From contig JABBOT010000005.1 of the NCBI GenBank assembly GCA_016165875.1, forward strand, positions 21,040,520-21,104,519: a DNA stretch of 64,000 nt, read 5' to 3'. This document shows positions 56,401 through 64,000 of this stretch, one piece after another. Numbering within the stretch: position 1 is the stretch's first letter; every line of letters begins with the position of its first letter. The stretch comes from Acanthopleura granulata. Taxonomy: Eukaryota; Mollusca; Polyplacophora; Chitonida; Chitonidae. The notes beneath the pieces are model-generated. The model searched no databases and was not told the DNA's origin. It saw only the letters and a list, made by a program, of their open reading frames with translations. The translations under genes and the position numbers were made by a program.

Positions 56401-59400
56401 TTCATGTCCATGTATTTCCTCTGGGCTCTCTCTGATTTTCAACACCTATATACCTGGGCCCAGTTTCACGAAGCATACATAGTGCAAAGTAGCTCTCAGC
56501 TAAGGGCACTTCCTATCTCTACAACATACGTTGTCATGTGAGTTAAGGGAATACTTAGATAAGTACGTTTCATGAACCTAGAGCCTGACATCTTCCTTTT
56601 GGGTGAGATAATTTTGAACATAGCAGGTAATAAATAAAGTAATACGTAAGTGTCATCAACTGTATAAATGGTTATGTGAGATATTTTATAATAGGATGTC
56701 ACAATCCTCCCTAAGTTCTAACACTGATGAGATAAGAGCATGTCTCTTGAAGCCTTATACTAGATGGGGGCTGTGTAGGGTTTTTGCACAGCACAGTACT
56801 CTCGAAATAAAGCCATCCTTCAAAAGTTCATTGTTGCGGGTAACAACCCTATTAGGAAAAGTAGGGCCGGCTGGTAGGGAATTATGTTTTATTTTGTTTT
56901 TGCTAATGATAGATACATGTAGGGATTTTAAAGAAATTAACATGGAGAGAAAAAAAAATCTGTCTAAAGCACATTAAAAGTTTGGAGTAGGCCCTTTTTT
57001 TGGACGATCCAGTTAATGCAACAAGCAAATTTTTAATGATTTCCTAAACGCATTCTGTTGAAACAAAGTCATTATACTGCAATTTTTTTTAGAATGGCAT
57101 GTTGCAGCGGGACTGCTGATGTATAATTTATCTGTGGTATTAAATGGTTGTGTTGACATTTCATAATGCAGAGAGCGACAACGCACAGGACACAGTGGAC
57201 GATGAAAACAATGACCCTGAGTACAATTTCCAGGCGGAGGCTGAAGTGGAAGAACATGACACAGAGGATCTACGAAATGACATGCCTACCAAAATATCAA
57301 GTAGGACACATTTGTGTTACTCTTCTAGTTTAAAAGTTTGTTTCAAGAGTTGTATTGGAAATATTGATTTCATAACATAATTTTCAAATACTGTTTTCAT
57401 TTGTGTATAGATCTATCTGCACTATTCATTACTCGGGACCTCAACAAGTAATATCAGTTACCAAAAAGAAGTTACTCATCACTACAGTACCAATACAACT
57501 TAGTCATGAATTTAAGTATATCACTTACCAAAAAGAAGTTACTCATCACTACAGTACCAATACAACTTAGTCATGAATTTAAGTATATCACTTACCAAAA
57601 AGAAGTTACTCGTCACTACAGTACCAATACAACTTAGTCATGAATTTAAGTATATCAGTTACCAAAAAGAAGTTACTCATCACTACAGTACCAATACAAC
57701 TTAGTCATGAATTTAAGTATCACTCAAGTCAGTAATTTCAAGAGCCTTGAGATAGGTGTGTCAGTATTGAATATTCAATATATGCTCGTGTATTCCCTGA
57801 CTATGATTGCATTTAGTGTCATTTATTAAGAGAGCATGAAATTTAGGGCAGCACATCACAACTACAAGTGTTGTGAATTTGTATTTTTAGTATTCAAACT
57901 GCTGAATATAATGAGTGAAAATCCTTTCAATCAAGATGAGAATTTTAACTCGTCATATGTTGGTGTAAATGTGAGTATTTTTCCCTGTGACTATGATTCC
58001 AGCATATCTAATTCACGCATATACTTTCAACTGTATTGAATTACCTGAACTGGTGTATTTTTACAGAGAAAGAGTTGAGTGAACTTTTGGATGAGCTGCT
58101 GACTGAATCTGTAGAAGAAGACCAGGAAGAAGAAATTCTGAAAAAGTAAGAAATGATATGCTGACTTTGTGTGTTAAGTGTACATTGTACCTGTAAATGG
58201 AGGACCCAGGGCTCAGTCTCGAATTGAGCCACATCTGAGACTTTATCATCGGTGAACTTGGGACTTCCTTGCTTTGTGTTCAGTGTATTACATCAGAGGA
58301 AGATGCCAAGTACTGGTCTTCCTTGTGTAGCAACTGGTTGTGGTGTGGTGTGGAGTGTCTTCAGCACTAAAAATTTGTTGGCATTACGTTCTACATCGAG
58401 TTCATCAGTTATGTTCAAATACTGTATTGTTATTGATAATTAATCATAACAAAGGACACACTGGTGTATGAGCAAAATACTGACGAAAGTGGAGTTAGAC
58501 CCCAGTCAACAAGCAAATGAACATGGTTGTATTTGTTTCATGCCATAGCCATTCTTTCATATTGGTCATCAAATTTAAGAATGTGTCAACAGGAGGTACG
58601 GTATATGTTTTGATGAAACCTGCCAAGGATATGAAAATTCTCAATATTTGTGGTTTAAAGTCGATGCAAATATTACATCACATTCAAATCATTATAATTT
58701 GTCTTTCTACAAATGTTTTCTCTGACATCATTCACTATTTACTGTGCTCAATAAAGTAATAAATTTAGTAAAATCTGACTAATCAAACCAACATATCAGT
58801 TGCCTGTATCTTCCTCCTGCTGTTAAAATAGCAACTTGTTTTCTTACTGAAATTTAATTTTTTTGTTCTCTTTTCAGAAAAATAAAGGGAACCTCAAGTG
58901 GAAATTCCAGTTCATCTTCGGAAGGAAGGGCGGATAGCAGTGACCACGAAGATTTGGCTAAAGCTTATCTGATGTGGACAAGTGAATCTGGGGAGCTAAC
59001 TGAGTCTGATGAGGCGGGCCTAGAAATAGCTGAAGAAGTGGAAACAGACCTGGATAAAAGGCTGGAAGCTGAGGCACAGAAGAATAATTTGACAGTCGTT
59101 AATGTTAAAAATTTACTTCATGTAAGTAATAAACTGCCGAGTGCAAACTTACAGACAACAGCATTCAAATGTAGCTCAGATAGGTAACTCCTGTTTAAAG
59201 CCTAACAGCGCTGAATGTTAAACACAATGTAACCTCGCTATAACGCGCTAGTCAGTGAACAGGTTCTTGACCGTGTTTTGTCTACATCCTGCTATAACAA
59301 AATGACATAGGGACCAATATATGGTTATGTTCAAAGTCAGAACTATGATTTTAAGCTATGTTTTATGGATGCAAAATATGCTTTGGCAAAGGTTTATTTG

Positions 59401-62004
59401 ATTGCAAGTTTAATGTAAAGGGCGCGAGATTTTTATCACCTGAGGAGTAATCTACTGTTTGACGGTAAACCTGTCTTTACGGACTTTTCAGTCTCCTCCC
59501 ACAGAGCTACCCTGATATCGCTTAACCACTGAACTAAGGCATGGTAATCTCTCCAAAAGTGGAATGTAGTTTTGCCCACTTTATGTGTTTTTTAACAGAA
59601 AATGCTAGAGCATAGCAGTTTTCCGTTTCGCCCAAGTCTGCTTGTATGAATACATGCTCACAAAACTGTCCTTTGTCTCAAATTCAAAATGACGGACTCT
59701 GTACAGACTATTGCTTACCCAGTCACGTGACCACGTTATAATTATTGAACAGGGAAGCATATTCACTGTTTAATGTGTGTTTTAAAGCTGGGTACATGAA
59801 AAGCAATGCATTCAATTAAAGAAACATGAAAAAAACCATTCTCGAATGTTTCACTGACATGGCTGAGTTCATCTCAGCTCAGAAATGTCAACATGCTAAT
59901 CTCGCCCCCCTGTGGTTTCACACCGCGCTTTATAGTCATTCAGTAATCTGATAAAATTTAGAGGGATTTACTGAGACTGAACAAATATTAATCCTTTCAT
60001 TGACTGTGATAGTGAGTAAAGCTCTGCAGTGAGTCTGCGCAGCGGACAAAGCCACAATCACGGAAGTAATATTGCAACAACAACGACATTGTCACACAGG
60101 TATATGAAATCGGAATTATATATGCACAAGGAAGTGTACCCTCTGCCAGTACTCTTTTTTGTTTCCTTGTCTGACATAATATCCAAGGCTTTTCACTTTA
60201 AGTATCAATTGATTCATTTGCTTGCAAGCGAAAATTGGATGATTGCACCTTCTAACTTAGGCTAGCTATTTACGGACACTTCCTGGTAAAGATGTTTGTT
60301 CGGTTGATGTTTTAACTGTCATCATGTCAAATTTAATCCTTCTTACAAGAAAGTACACCACATATTTTGGGGGGACATGATTTGGATCACGTTTTATCCA
60401 ATTTCGCGTTATATCAAGGCATCTTATAGTGAGGCTACACTGAATATACAACATGCCAGTAATTTTTGTATAAAACTGGATGGTAATTGAATGTTGAAAT
60501 GTACACCATGCAAGTAAGTCTTTTATAAAATCTTATTTTGGGCGGTGCTCTAAATATACTAGTATCTTCTGTATAGGATCTGATTGTGACAAATGTTAAA
60601 ACTGTTCTACCTGCAGGTAGCTCCAGCACAGTCTTGACTGTGATGAATGTTAAAACAGTACTCCATGGAAGTAACTCTAATAAAAAACCTGATGGTGGAG
60701 AATGTTAAAAATGTACTCCATACCGATAACTCTTGTATATAACTGTCAACCTTACAGTGCCTATGTTAAAAATTTACTTGACAAAGCTTTGCGAGAGTTC
60801 AACCTTTACAATTTAGCATAGCCTGTGAAATAACGTCTTGTATTTAGAAACGGGTAAAATTTACCTGAAAATAATATCTTTCACTGTATTAAACAAACAT
60901 TCATACATATGAATTTGAACTATGAAAGCATATAAAAAATCTTTTTCTTTTGTACCAGCACATTGTAACAAATGAACACGTTCTGGATATGGTTCAGAAC
61001 TCACTCGCTTCTGAGAGAGATCCCAATGTCAAGGAAGCTGCCTACGAACCAAAAATGACCCGTTCCAAAACCAAAGTTGGCAGCTCTCAGGTAAACATAA
61101 AAGCATGTACTGAAATAGTGAATTTCATGAAAAATTGTATGTGATTTTACAGTAAACTGCATTTTTGTCAGTTAATTTGATGTGAAGCTTGACCTGTGAG
61201 ATCATATATTTGGATCCAGCTTTTGGTGTTTGGCTGTAGCTTTGAGTCAAGAGTTTTCTCAGGTACCTGGTGGTTCACTCTAGGGTTCTCCACTCATAAA
61301 CCTGACCTTTGAGTAAGTGAAAAATTCCTGAGCATGACGTGAAACAAGAAGCAGATGAAATCAGTCAGTACAATAACCTTGTTGACTTAAAATTGTTCAC
61401 ACTTTGATGTTCTCCTCAACATTTTGTCTGTGGAATTCAGGAGGTTTGTCAGGTATGCAGCAAAAGGTATTGGTTTACTACAGACACTCATCTTTCCTCC
61501 ACCCTTAAGCCTGATCATCGTCTTGTAGGTGAAAAAGGTGAGGACAGTTAAAAACCCAAGAAAATATGACGAAGGAAATAAGTACTTCCCTGTGAATTTG
61601 TTCTTGTTGGGAGATACAAAAACATTTTCATTTCATCAACTCTATAGAAGTAACCTAACCCTATCCAAAAGGCCATTTGGTAGGGATTTTTTTATCCTGG
61701 CTCCTAAAAGAGATAAGGATTTTAAAGAAATTCGTATTGGGAGAGCAGTAATAAAAAACATTCCTTCAATGCTCACATAAGAACTTCAGAATAAGCCCTT
61801 TTGTTGAGGGTCCAGCAGATTACTCACAATGAACGTATTTTCAGTGATCACCTCTCTTGTGTGTGTGTGCAGCCTCTGTTCCCCTGGGTGATGAGTCCTG
61901 GAAAGAAGCCGCCTGACCCCAAGCCTAGCATCATGGACTTGTCGTTCTCGGAGGAAGAGGATGAAGATGAAGATGAGGAGTACGAGCCTGACAAGGACCC
62001 CGAA
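49796..62004 (+). CDS. GON4L: GON4L-like nuclear transcription co-regulator gene, 12 exons, 3' end missing
   Basis: Overview of the gene; exons G1-G12 are listed separately. The exons splice in frame into 733 codons. Family landmarks in order: basic and acidic N-terminus; N-box and EPKQTRSQTK; PLFPW followed by an acidic DDEYQPD block; ALRTRSK; APDITADMY; DPEYNF; DTEDLRND; KISKKELSELLDELL; then a second N-box (NVKNLLH, VTNEHVLDMV), EPKMTRSKTK and a second PLFPW...EEYEPD. Vertebrate GON4L, from memory, carries the same motifs once and in the same order. GON4L is a nuclear protein linked with YY1 and SIN3A/HDAC repression and, in zebrafish (udu), with cell-cycle and blood development. The C-terminal PAH and SANT/Myb regions must lie beyond the window. 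Confidence 0.9.
50495..50575. repeat. Dispersed intronic repeat, copy 1
   Basis: TATGTTTGTTGGGCGTAACC, CGACTGGCTCTTCAAAAAAG and TTGGTATTTTGATGA recur with divergence at about 52370-52465 (TATGTTTGTTCGGCGTAACT, TTGGTATTTCGATGA). Unknown family; both copies follow exons of unit 1. Confidence 0.55.
51299..51527 (+). CDS. GON4L: GON4L-like exon G2 (unit 1, end of N-box)
   Basis: 229 nt, entry phase 2, exit phase 0, acceptor AATAACAG and donor GTGAGA. It begins with a basic KRKKVIFEPP and contains GTSESGDMSIDGESDEDG; it ends DVKSIID. It matches exon G10 in intron phase, in the TSESG...SDE acidic patch and in its end (NVKNLLH in G10), so the two are duplicates; this one is the more degenerate. Confidence 0.88.
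52197..52328 (+). CDS. GON4L: GON4L-like exon G3 (unit 1, EPKxTRSK)
   Basis: 132 nt, phase 0-0, acceptor GATTTTAG and donor GTAAGT. It encodes RLVFDGSVLELICNQVQASD and ends YEPKQTRSQTKVGD. It has the same length as G11, which carries VTNEHVLDMV and EPKMTRSKTKVG; vertebrate GON4L has VITNEHV and EPKMTRSKLK at this place. G3 has lost the TNEHV signature but kept EPK-TRS-TK. Confidence 0.9.
52370..52465. repeat. Dispersed intronic repeat, copy 2
   Basis: Partner of 50495-50575, in the intron after G3. Confidence 0.55.
53750..53791 (+). other. Upstream frame continuing from exon G4 (intronic)
   Basis: The reading frame of G4 stays open leftwards to an ATG at 53750, but the polypyrimidine-CAG at 53779-53791 and the alignment with G12 place the true exon border at 53792. 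An alternative first exon starting at 53750 cannot be excluded. Confidence 0.3.
53792..53917 (+). CDS. GON4L: GON4L-like exon G4 (unit 1, PLFPW and acidic block)
   Basis: 126 nt, phase 0-0, acceptor CTTCCCACAG and donor GTAGAT. It encodes PLFPWVLSQVKKSPDPKPNI then LDLNFSEEEEEDDEYQPD. The DEEYQPD-type block is conserved in vertebrate GON4L, where an aromatic W-N-(I/V)-SP-(I/V)KK segment corresponds to PLFPWVLSQVKK. Duplicate of G12. Confidence 0.92.
54293..54430 (+). CDS. GON4L: GON4L-like exon G5
   Basis: 138 nt, phase 0-0, acceptor TTGTTTACAG and donor GTATGT. It encodes TEDTDSESMFSSQMSDLGSV followed by a Pro/Ser/Thr-rich stretch. The acidic then SPP-rich character fits the linker after the EEYQPD block in GON4L. 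Confidence 0.85.
54846..54923 (+). CDS. GON4L: GON4L-like exon G6
   Basis: 78 nt, phase 0-0, acceptor TATTTCAG and donor GTAAGG. It encodes SPDDKPSPHPNLETKHQNTA and ends DQSSSD: a short hydrophilic linker supported mainly by its splice sites and compatible phase. Confidence 0.7.
55268..55448 (+). CDS. GON4L: GON4L-like exon G7 (ALRTRSK, APDITADMY)
   Basis: 181 nt, phase 0 to phase 1, acceptor TTGTTTACAG and donor GTTAGT. It encodes DSLETVALRTRSKVTLTNKS, then VAPDITADMY, and DPDWTAFLSGL. All three blocks have direct counterparts in vertebrate GON4L (AFRTRSK, APDITPDMY, DDEDWKMWLGGL), which makes the assignment firm. Confidence 0.95.
56453..56580. mobile_element. Fold-back MITE-like element, copy 3
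   Basis: Starts GGGCCCAGTTTCACGAAGCA and ends AAGTACGTTTCATGAACCTA, with an internal TCTCTACAACATACGTTG. Related to 3153-3290, with terminal inverted similarity. It lies in the intron between G7 and G8. Confidence 0.6.
56860..57010. repeat. Dispersed intronic repeat shared with 61670-61815
   Basis: GGTAGGGA, GGATTTTAAAGAAATTA, GGAGAG and TAGGCCCTTTTTTTGGACGATCC recur at 61670-61815 (GGTAGGGA, GGATTTTAAAGAAATTCG, TAAGCCCTTTTGTTGAGGGTCC). These introns are not at equivalent positions of the two units, so this is a dispersed element. Confidence 0.5.
57172..57300 (+). CDS. GON4L: GON4L-like exon G8 (DPEYNF)
   Basis: 129 nt, phase 1-1, acceptor ATAATGCAG and donor GTAGGA. It encodes DNAQDTVDDENNDPEYNFQA, then HDTEDLRNDMPTKIS. 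DPEYNF and DTED(L/F)RND are GON4L signatures. Confidence 0.95.
57461..57724. repeat. 67-bp tandem repeat, four near-identical copies
   Basis: CCAAAAAGAAGTTACTCATC recurs at 57461, 57528, 57595 and 57662, an exact 67-bp period with only single-base differences. It lies in the intron between G8 and G9. Confidence 0.97.
58067..58145 (+). CDS. GON4L: GON4L-like exon G9 (KKELSELLDELL)
   Basis: 79 nt, phase 1 to phase 2, acceptor TTTTTACAG and donor GTAAGA. Joined to G8 it gives TKISKKELSELLDELLTES, equivalent to RITKKEVNELMEELFE of vertebrate GON4L, and ends in an acidic EEEILKK. In a single-unit gene the next region would be the LLNEQ-type segment, but here the next exon opens the second unit. 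Confidence 0.92.
58878..59121 (+). CDS. GON4L: GON4L-like exon G10 (unit 2, N-box)
   Basis: 244 nt, entry phase 2 and exit phase 0, acceptor TCTTTTCAG and donor GTAAGT. It encodes KIKGTSSGNSSSSSEGRADS, WTSESGELTESDEAGLEIAE, then DLDKRLEAEAQKNNLTVVNV and KNLLH. The end matches vertebrate GON4L (LTAVNVRNILH) better than exon G2 does. It joins G9 in frame (EILKK-KIKG). Confidence 0.92.
59226..60441. mobile_element. TIR element (mariner-like MITE or decayed transposon), about 1.2 kb
   Basis: The left end ACAATGTAACCTCGCTATAA then CGCG is mirrored by the right end CGCGTTATATCAAGGCATCT then TATAGTGAGGCTACACTG. CCTC(G/A)CTATAA near the end is like Tc1/mariner terminal repeats. No transposase frame seen. 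It occupies most of the intron between G10 and G11. Confidence 0.5.
60474..60795. repeat. Decayed tandem array derived from the end of exon G10 plus donor site
   Basis: About five units of roughly 57 bp with core GTGATGAATGTTAAAAATGT then ACTCCATGNAAGTAACTCT. The core matches the exon G10 end and intron start (GTCGTTAATGTTAAAAATTT, ACTTCATGTAAGTAATAAAC). Three units still read as the same peptide: LTVMNVKTVLH, LMVENVKNVLH and LIVTNVKTVL, against LTVVNVKNLLH in the exon. Confidence 0.8.
60959..61090 (+). CDS. GON4L: GON4L-like exon G11 (unit 2, TNEHV and EPKMTRSK)
   Basis: 132 nt, phase 0-0, acceptor TTGTACCAG and donor GTAAAC. It encodes HIVTNEHVLDMVQNSLASER and ends AAYEPKMTRSKTKVGSSQ. TNEHV and EPKMTRSK are hallmark GON4L motifs. 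It has the same length and phases as G3. Confidence 0.95.
61529..61537 (+). CDS. Possible 9-nt microexon (VKK) of the GON4L-like gene
   Basis: GTGAAAAAG is bounded by a good pyrimidine tract with CTTGTAG before it and GTGAGG after it, phase 0-0, between G11 and G12. It would add VKK after KVGSSQ. Vertebrate GON4L has a basic stretch at this position. Speculative. Confidence 0.25.
61670..61815. repeat. Dispersed intronic repeat, second copy
   Basis: Partner of 56860-57010, in the intron between G11 and G12. Confidence 0.5.
61873..62004 (+). CDS. GON4L: GON4L-like exon G12 (unit 2, PLFPW and acidic block)
   Basis: 132 nt, phase 0-0, acceptor GTGTGTGCAG and donor GTGAGT. It encodes PLFPWVMSPGKKPPDPKPSI then MDLSFSEEEDEDEDEEYEPD. 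It is a clear duplicate of G4 (PLFPWV-S--KK--DPKP-I-DL-FSEEE). No further exon could be recognised before the end of the window. Confidence 0.94.
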
Positions 62005-64000
62005 GTGAGTCAAATTTGACTAATATACAGTAGTGATGTGCCGTTTTAGACTCATGATACACGGGGGTCCAACATTACTGTCAGTAACTAAGCTACGTCT
62101 TTTGCTGGAACCTAAGAGTTCTAATGATCTTACAAAGGTGCTTTGAGGTCGGTTTTGTTTTAGAAGGTACATGATGATATTCTGGTGGAAGATTTGAGTT
62201 TTAGCATCAAAAGTAATATTTTACTTTCTCTCCAAAAATCGCCTGGTTTGTGCAAAGTTTTCATTGCACAGTTTATATTAATGAAGAAGAAAGGCATGTA
62301 TACGCAAGCTAGCAATTCTCATTCCGGACTTTTTGTGACTTGGCATGAAGATTGGAAGCTAATTGTAGACATTTAAAATTACCTGGATATTAGATCATAA
62401 ATTGTTCAGCTGAAGACCCTGTATCCTACTTATTATTAGCCACAGAGACACTTCCTGGTTAACTCAGATCAAGTAAACCTCTTTTGCTCAATGTCTCAAT
62501 GTCCAAATCTTTTTCCCCTTGGCTCTGATTATCATCTTTTCCCATGCACAAGTGTTGATTGTATCCCATCTGGGTTCAGCTGCAAACAAATGGTTGTGAC
62601 TGCCCTTGGAATAGAGAATGGAAGCAAAACATTAGTGACAGCAGCAAATTATTATGCTGCTACTGGAATGATGTGGAATCATTCTGTCAGCAACTTCACT
62701 AGAGTAGTCTCCCCTTTATATGGAACAGTGCATTCAGGGATCATAATTTTTTAATGGTATCAGATGGAAGGATAAAGATGTAGGATAAGGATGTTTTGGT
62801 TTAGGTCTCCATATGGACTGCAGTCATGACTATGTGCTTGGGGCTCAGTGTGGGCAAGATGTACAATGAGACGTGTGTGTAATTATCACAGGAGATAGGA
62901 TAATCAGTGCTCCAGTCCTGGCTTATATCATGAGAGTACTGGCTAATGGGAGAAAACCAGTTATAAATAAACCTTGCACATTTATTTGAGCAAATCAATA
63001 AATTGAACTGAAAAGTAATGTAAGACACTGCTCTCTAAGCAGGAGAAGTTTTGATTATTTCTCAAAGGTCAAAATTTTTATGTGATTCTGCAATCTGTTC
63101 AAATTATTGCTCTTGCCTATGCTGATTTTTTAATGCCACGTCTGAATATAAAGTCAGAAAAGTTAGTTTTTGGTACTGAAAGTAGAAAATTTGGCACATT
63201 TGTCTTAAGGTAACACTGATTAGGTGGTCCAAATTTTAATTTCGAGAACCTAAAAGTAAGCTCGAAAATTCTGTTTCAAATTTTGGCTTTCCTTCAGAAA
63301 TGGCTTTGGGGACTCGATTAAGGCTGATGCATGTTTTTTTTTTCAATCATCCCAACAATTAATCGAGCCAACATTGGCAATAACATTGGATTACTCTTTC
63401 CTTGACAAGTTTTACGAAAAAAAAAATCTTTTCACTTTGCTTTCTGAGCGAGATAAATGAATGAATGATTATTATGGTCTAAAGACATGCCAGTATTTCT
63501 GCCATATCGTGGCAAGAGAATGTTTAAACCAGAAATCAGTGAATGGTTTTCAAACCGATAATAGGAATATTCAAAAAGAAATACAAAGTTGTCATGGAAA
63601 TGTTTCGAACTAGTTATCTGACCAAGAGGACGAATCCTCACTGTCAAGTCCATCATGAGTAACAAGCCACAAATTACTCTTCAGCTACTGCGTTCATGTC
63701 TGTTTGTCGGCACATTTTGTGCCTTCTTGATGACGTACTCTTCAGACTGAGCGTCAGTATCGTCAAAAAATGTACCTATCAGCAAAATGACTATGCATCT
63801 TGAGCTAACATGGGTTTGTGTTTGGAAAAAAAAAGACATAATTTTGCACGTGTTCACCATGATGGCATTTCATGCCGATCGCTAGCAAGTGTCACAGTGT
63901 TAAGAGTAGTCTCCCTTTGCAAAGTTTTTACTGAGTTGTTTCCCATGCTCGACTCACAACACAACTCAACACGAAATGACATCCTCGTGCAGATTATTTT
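62005..64000. other. Intron or downstream region of the GON4L-like gene, no exon recognised
   Basis: After the G12 donor I find no counterpart of exons G5-G9 and no C-terminal GON4L exon up to the window end. Contents: AT-rich unique DNA and poly-A/T runs (about 63330, 63420, 63828). The next exon is presumably beyond 64000. Confidence 0.6.

Noticed and set aside
62185..62376. Open frame after G12 (DLSFSIKSNI) that looked like a third copy of DLSFSEEE
   Set aside because: Similarity is limited to DLSFS; no acidic block or matching splice phase.

Overview
This is animal (intron-rich eukaryotic) genomic DNA. Small exons with GT-AG borders are scattered through AT-rich introns and intergenic DNA full of tRNA-headed SINEs, fold-back elements and minisatellites. 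The dominant SINE, with its AAAT-rich end and the adjoining 'GTGTTTTACGCCGTACTCAAG' type block, is of a kind I associate with molluscs. I therefore infer a mollusc or a close lophotrochozoan, but the sequence alone does not fix the species.

Left part (about 2.5-26.2 kb, minus strand): one large gene for an LDL-receptor-related (LRP-like) extracellular protein. I traced 17 exons whose splice phases all join. They encode a six-bladed YWTD beta-propeller (exons L1-L3), an EGF-like domain (L4), a second propeller (L5-L9), an EGF (L10), a third propeller (L11-L15), an EGF (L16) and the start of a fourth propeller (L17). L17 is a close paralogue of L1. A segment of about 4 kb carrying this exon and its flanking introns is present twice (about 259-4275 and 23445-27385), 23.1-23.25 kb apart, so the gene appears to have grown by tandem duplication of a three-propeller unit. 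EGF exon L16 is out of frame by one base, and the break lies on a perfect 14-bp hairpin that replaces the C-x-C part of the domain. Neither the signal-peptide exon nor the C-terminus (LDLa, transmembrane, tail) was found.

Middle part (about 27.4-49 kb): no recognised complete gene. It holds SINEs, an LTR-like fragment, a LINE endonuclease remnant, fold-back elements, several minisatellites and simple repeats. Two minus-strand exon candidates of unknown function lie at 45485-45624 and 48779-49089; the second is a terminal exon with a stop and an AATAAA.

Right part (49.8-62.0 kb, continuing past the window, plus strand): a GON4L (gon-4-like/udu) nuclear transcription co-regulator gene. Twelve exons join in frame for 733 codons. 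The exon trio carrying the N-box, the EPKxTRSK motif and the PLFPW...EEY(Q/E)PD acidic block occurs twice, as exons 2-4 and 10-12, with identical intron phases. This is an internal exon-block duplication; the second copy is closer to my memory of vertebrate GON4L. The intron just after exon 10 carries a decayed tandem array built from the 3' end of exon 10 plus its donor site, and another intron has four near-identical 67-bp repeats.

All coordinates of exons were read by hand from splice signals, reading frames and domain motifs; repeat borders are approximate.
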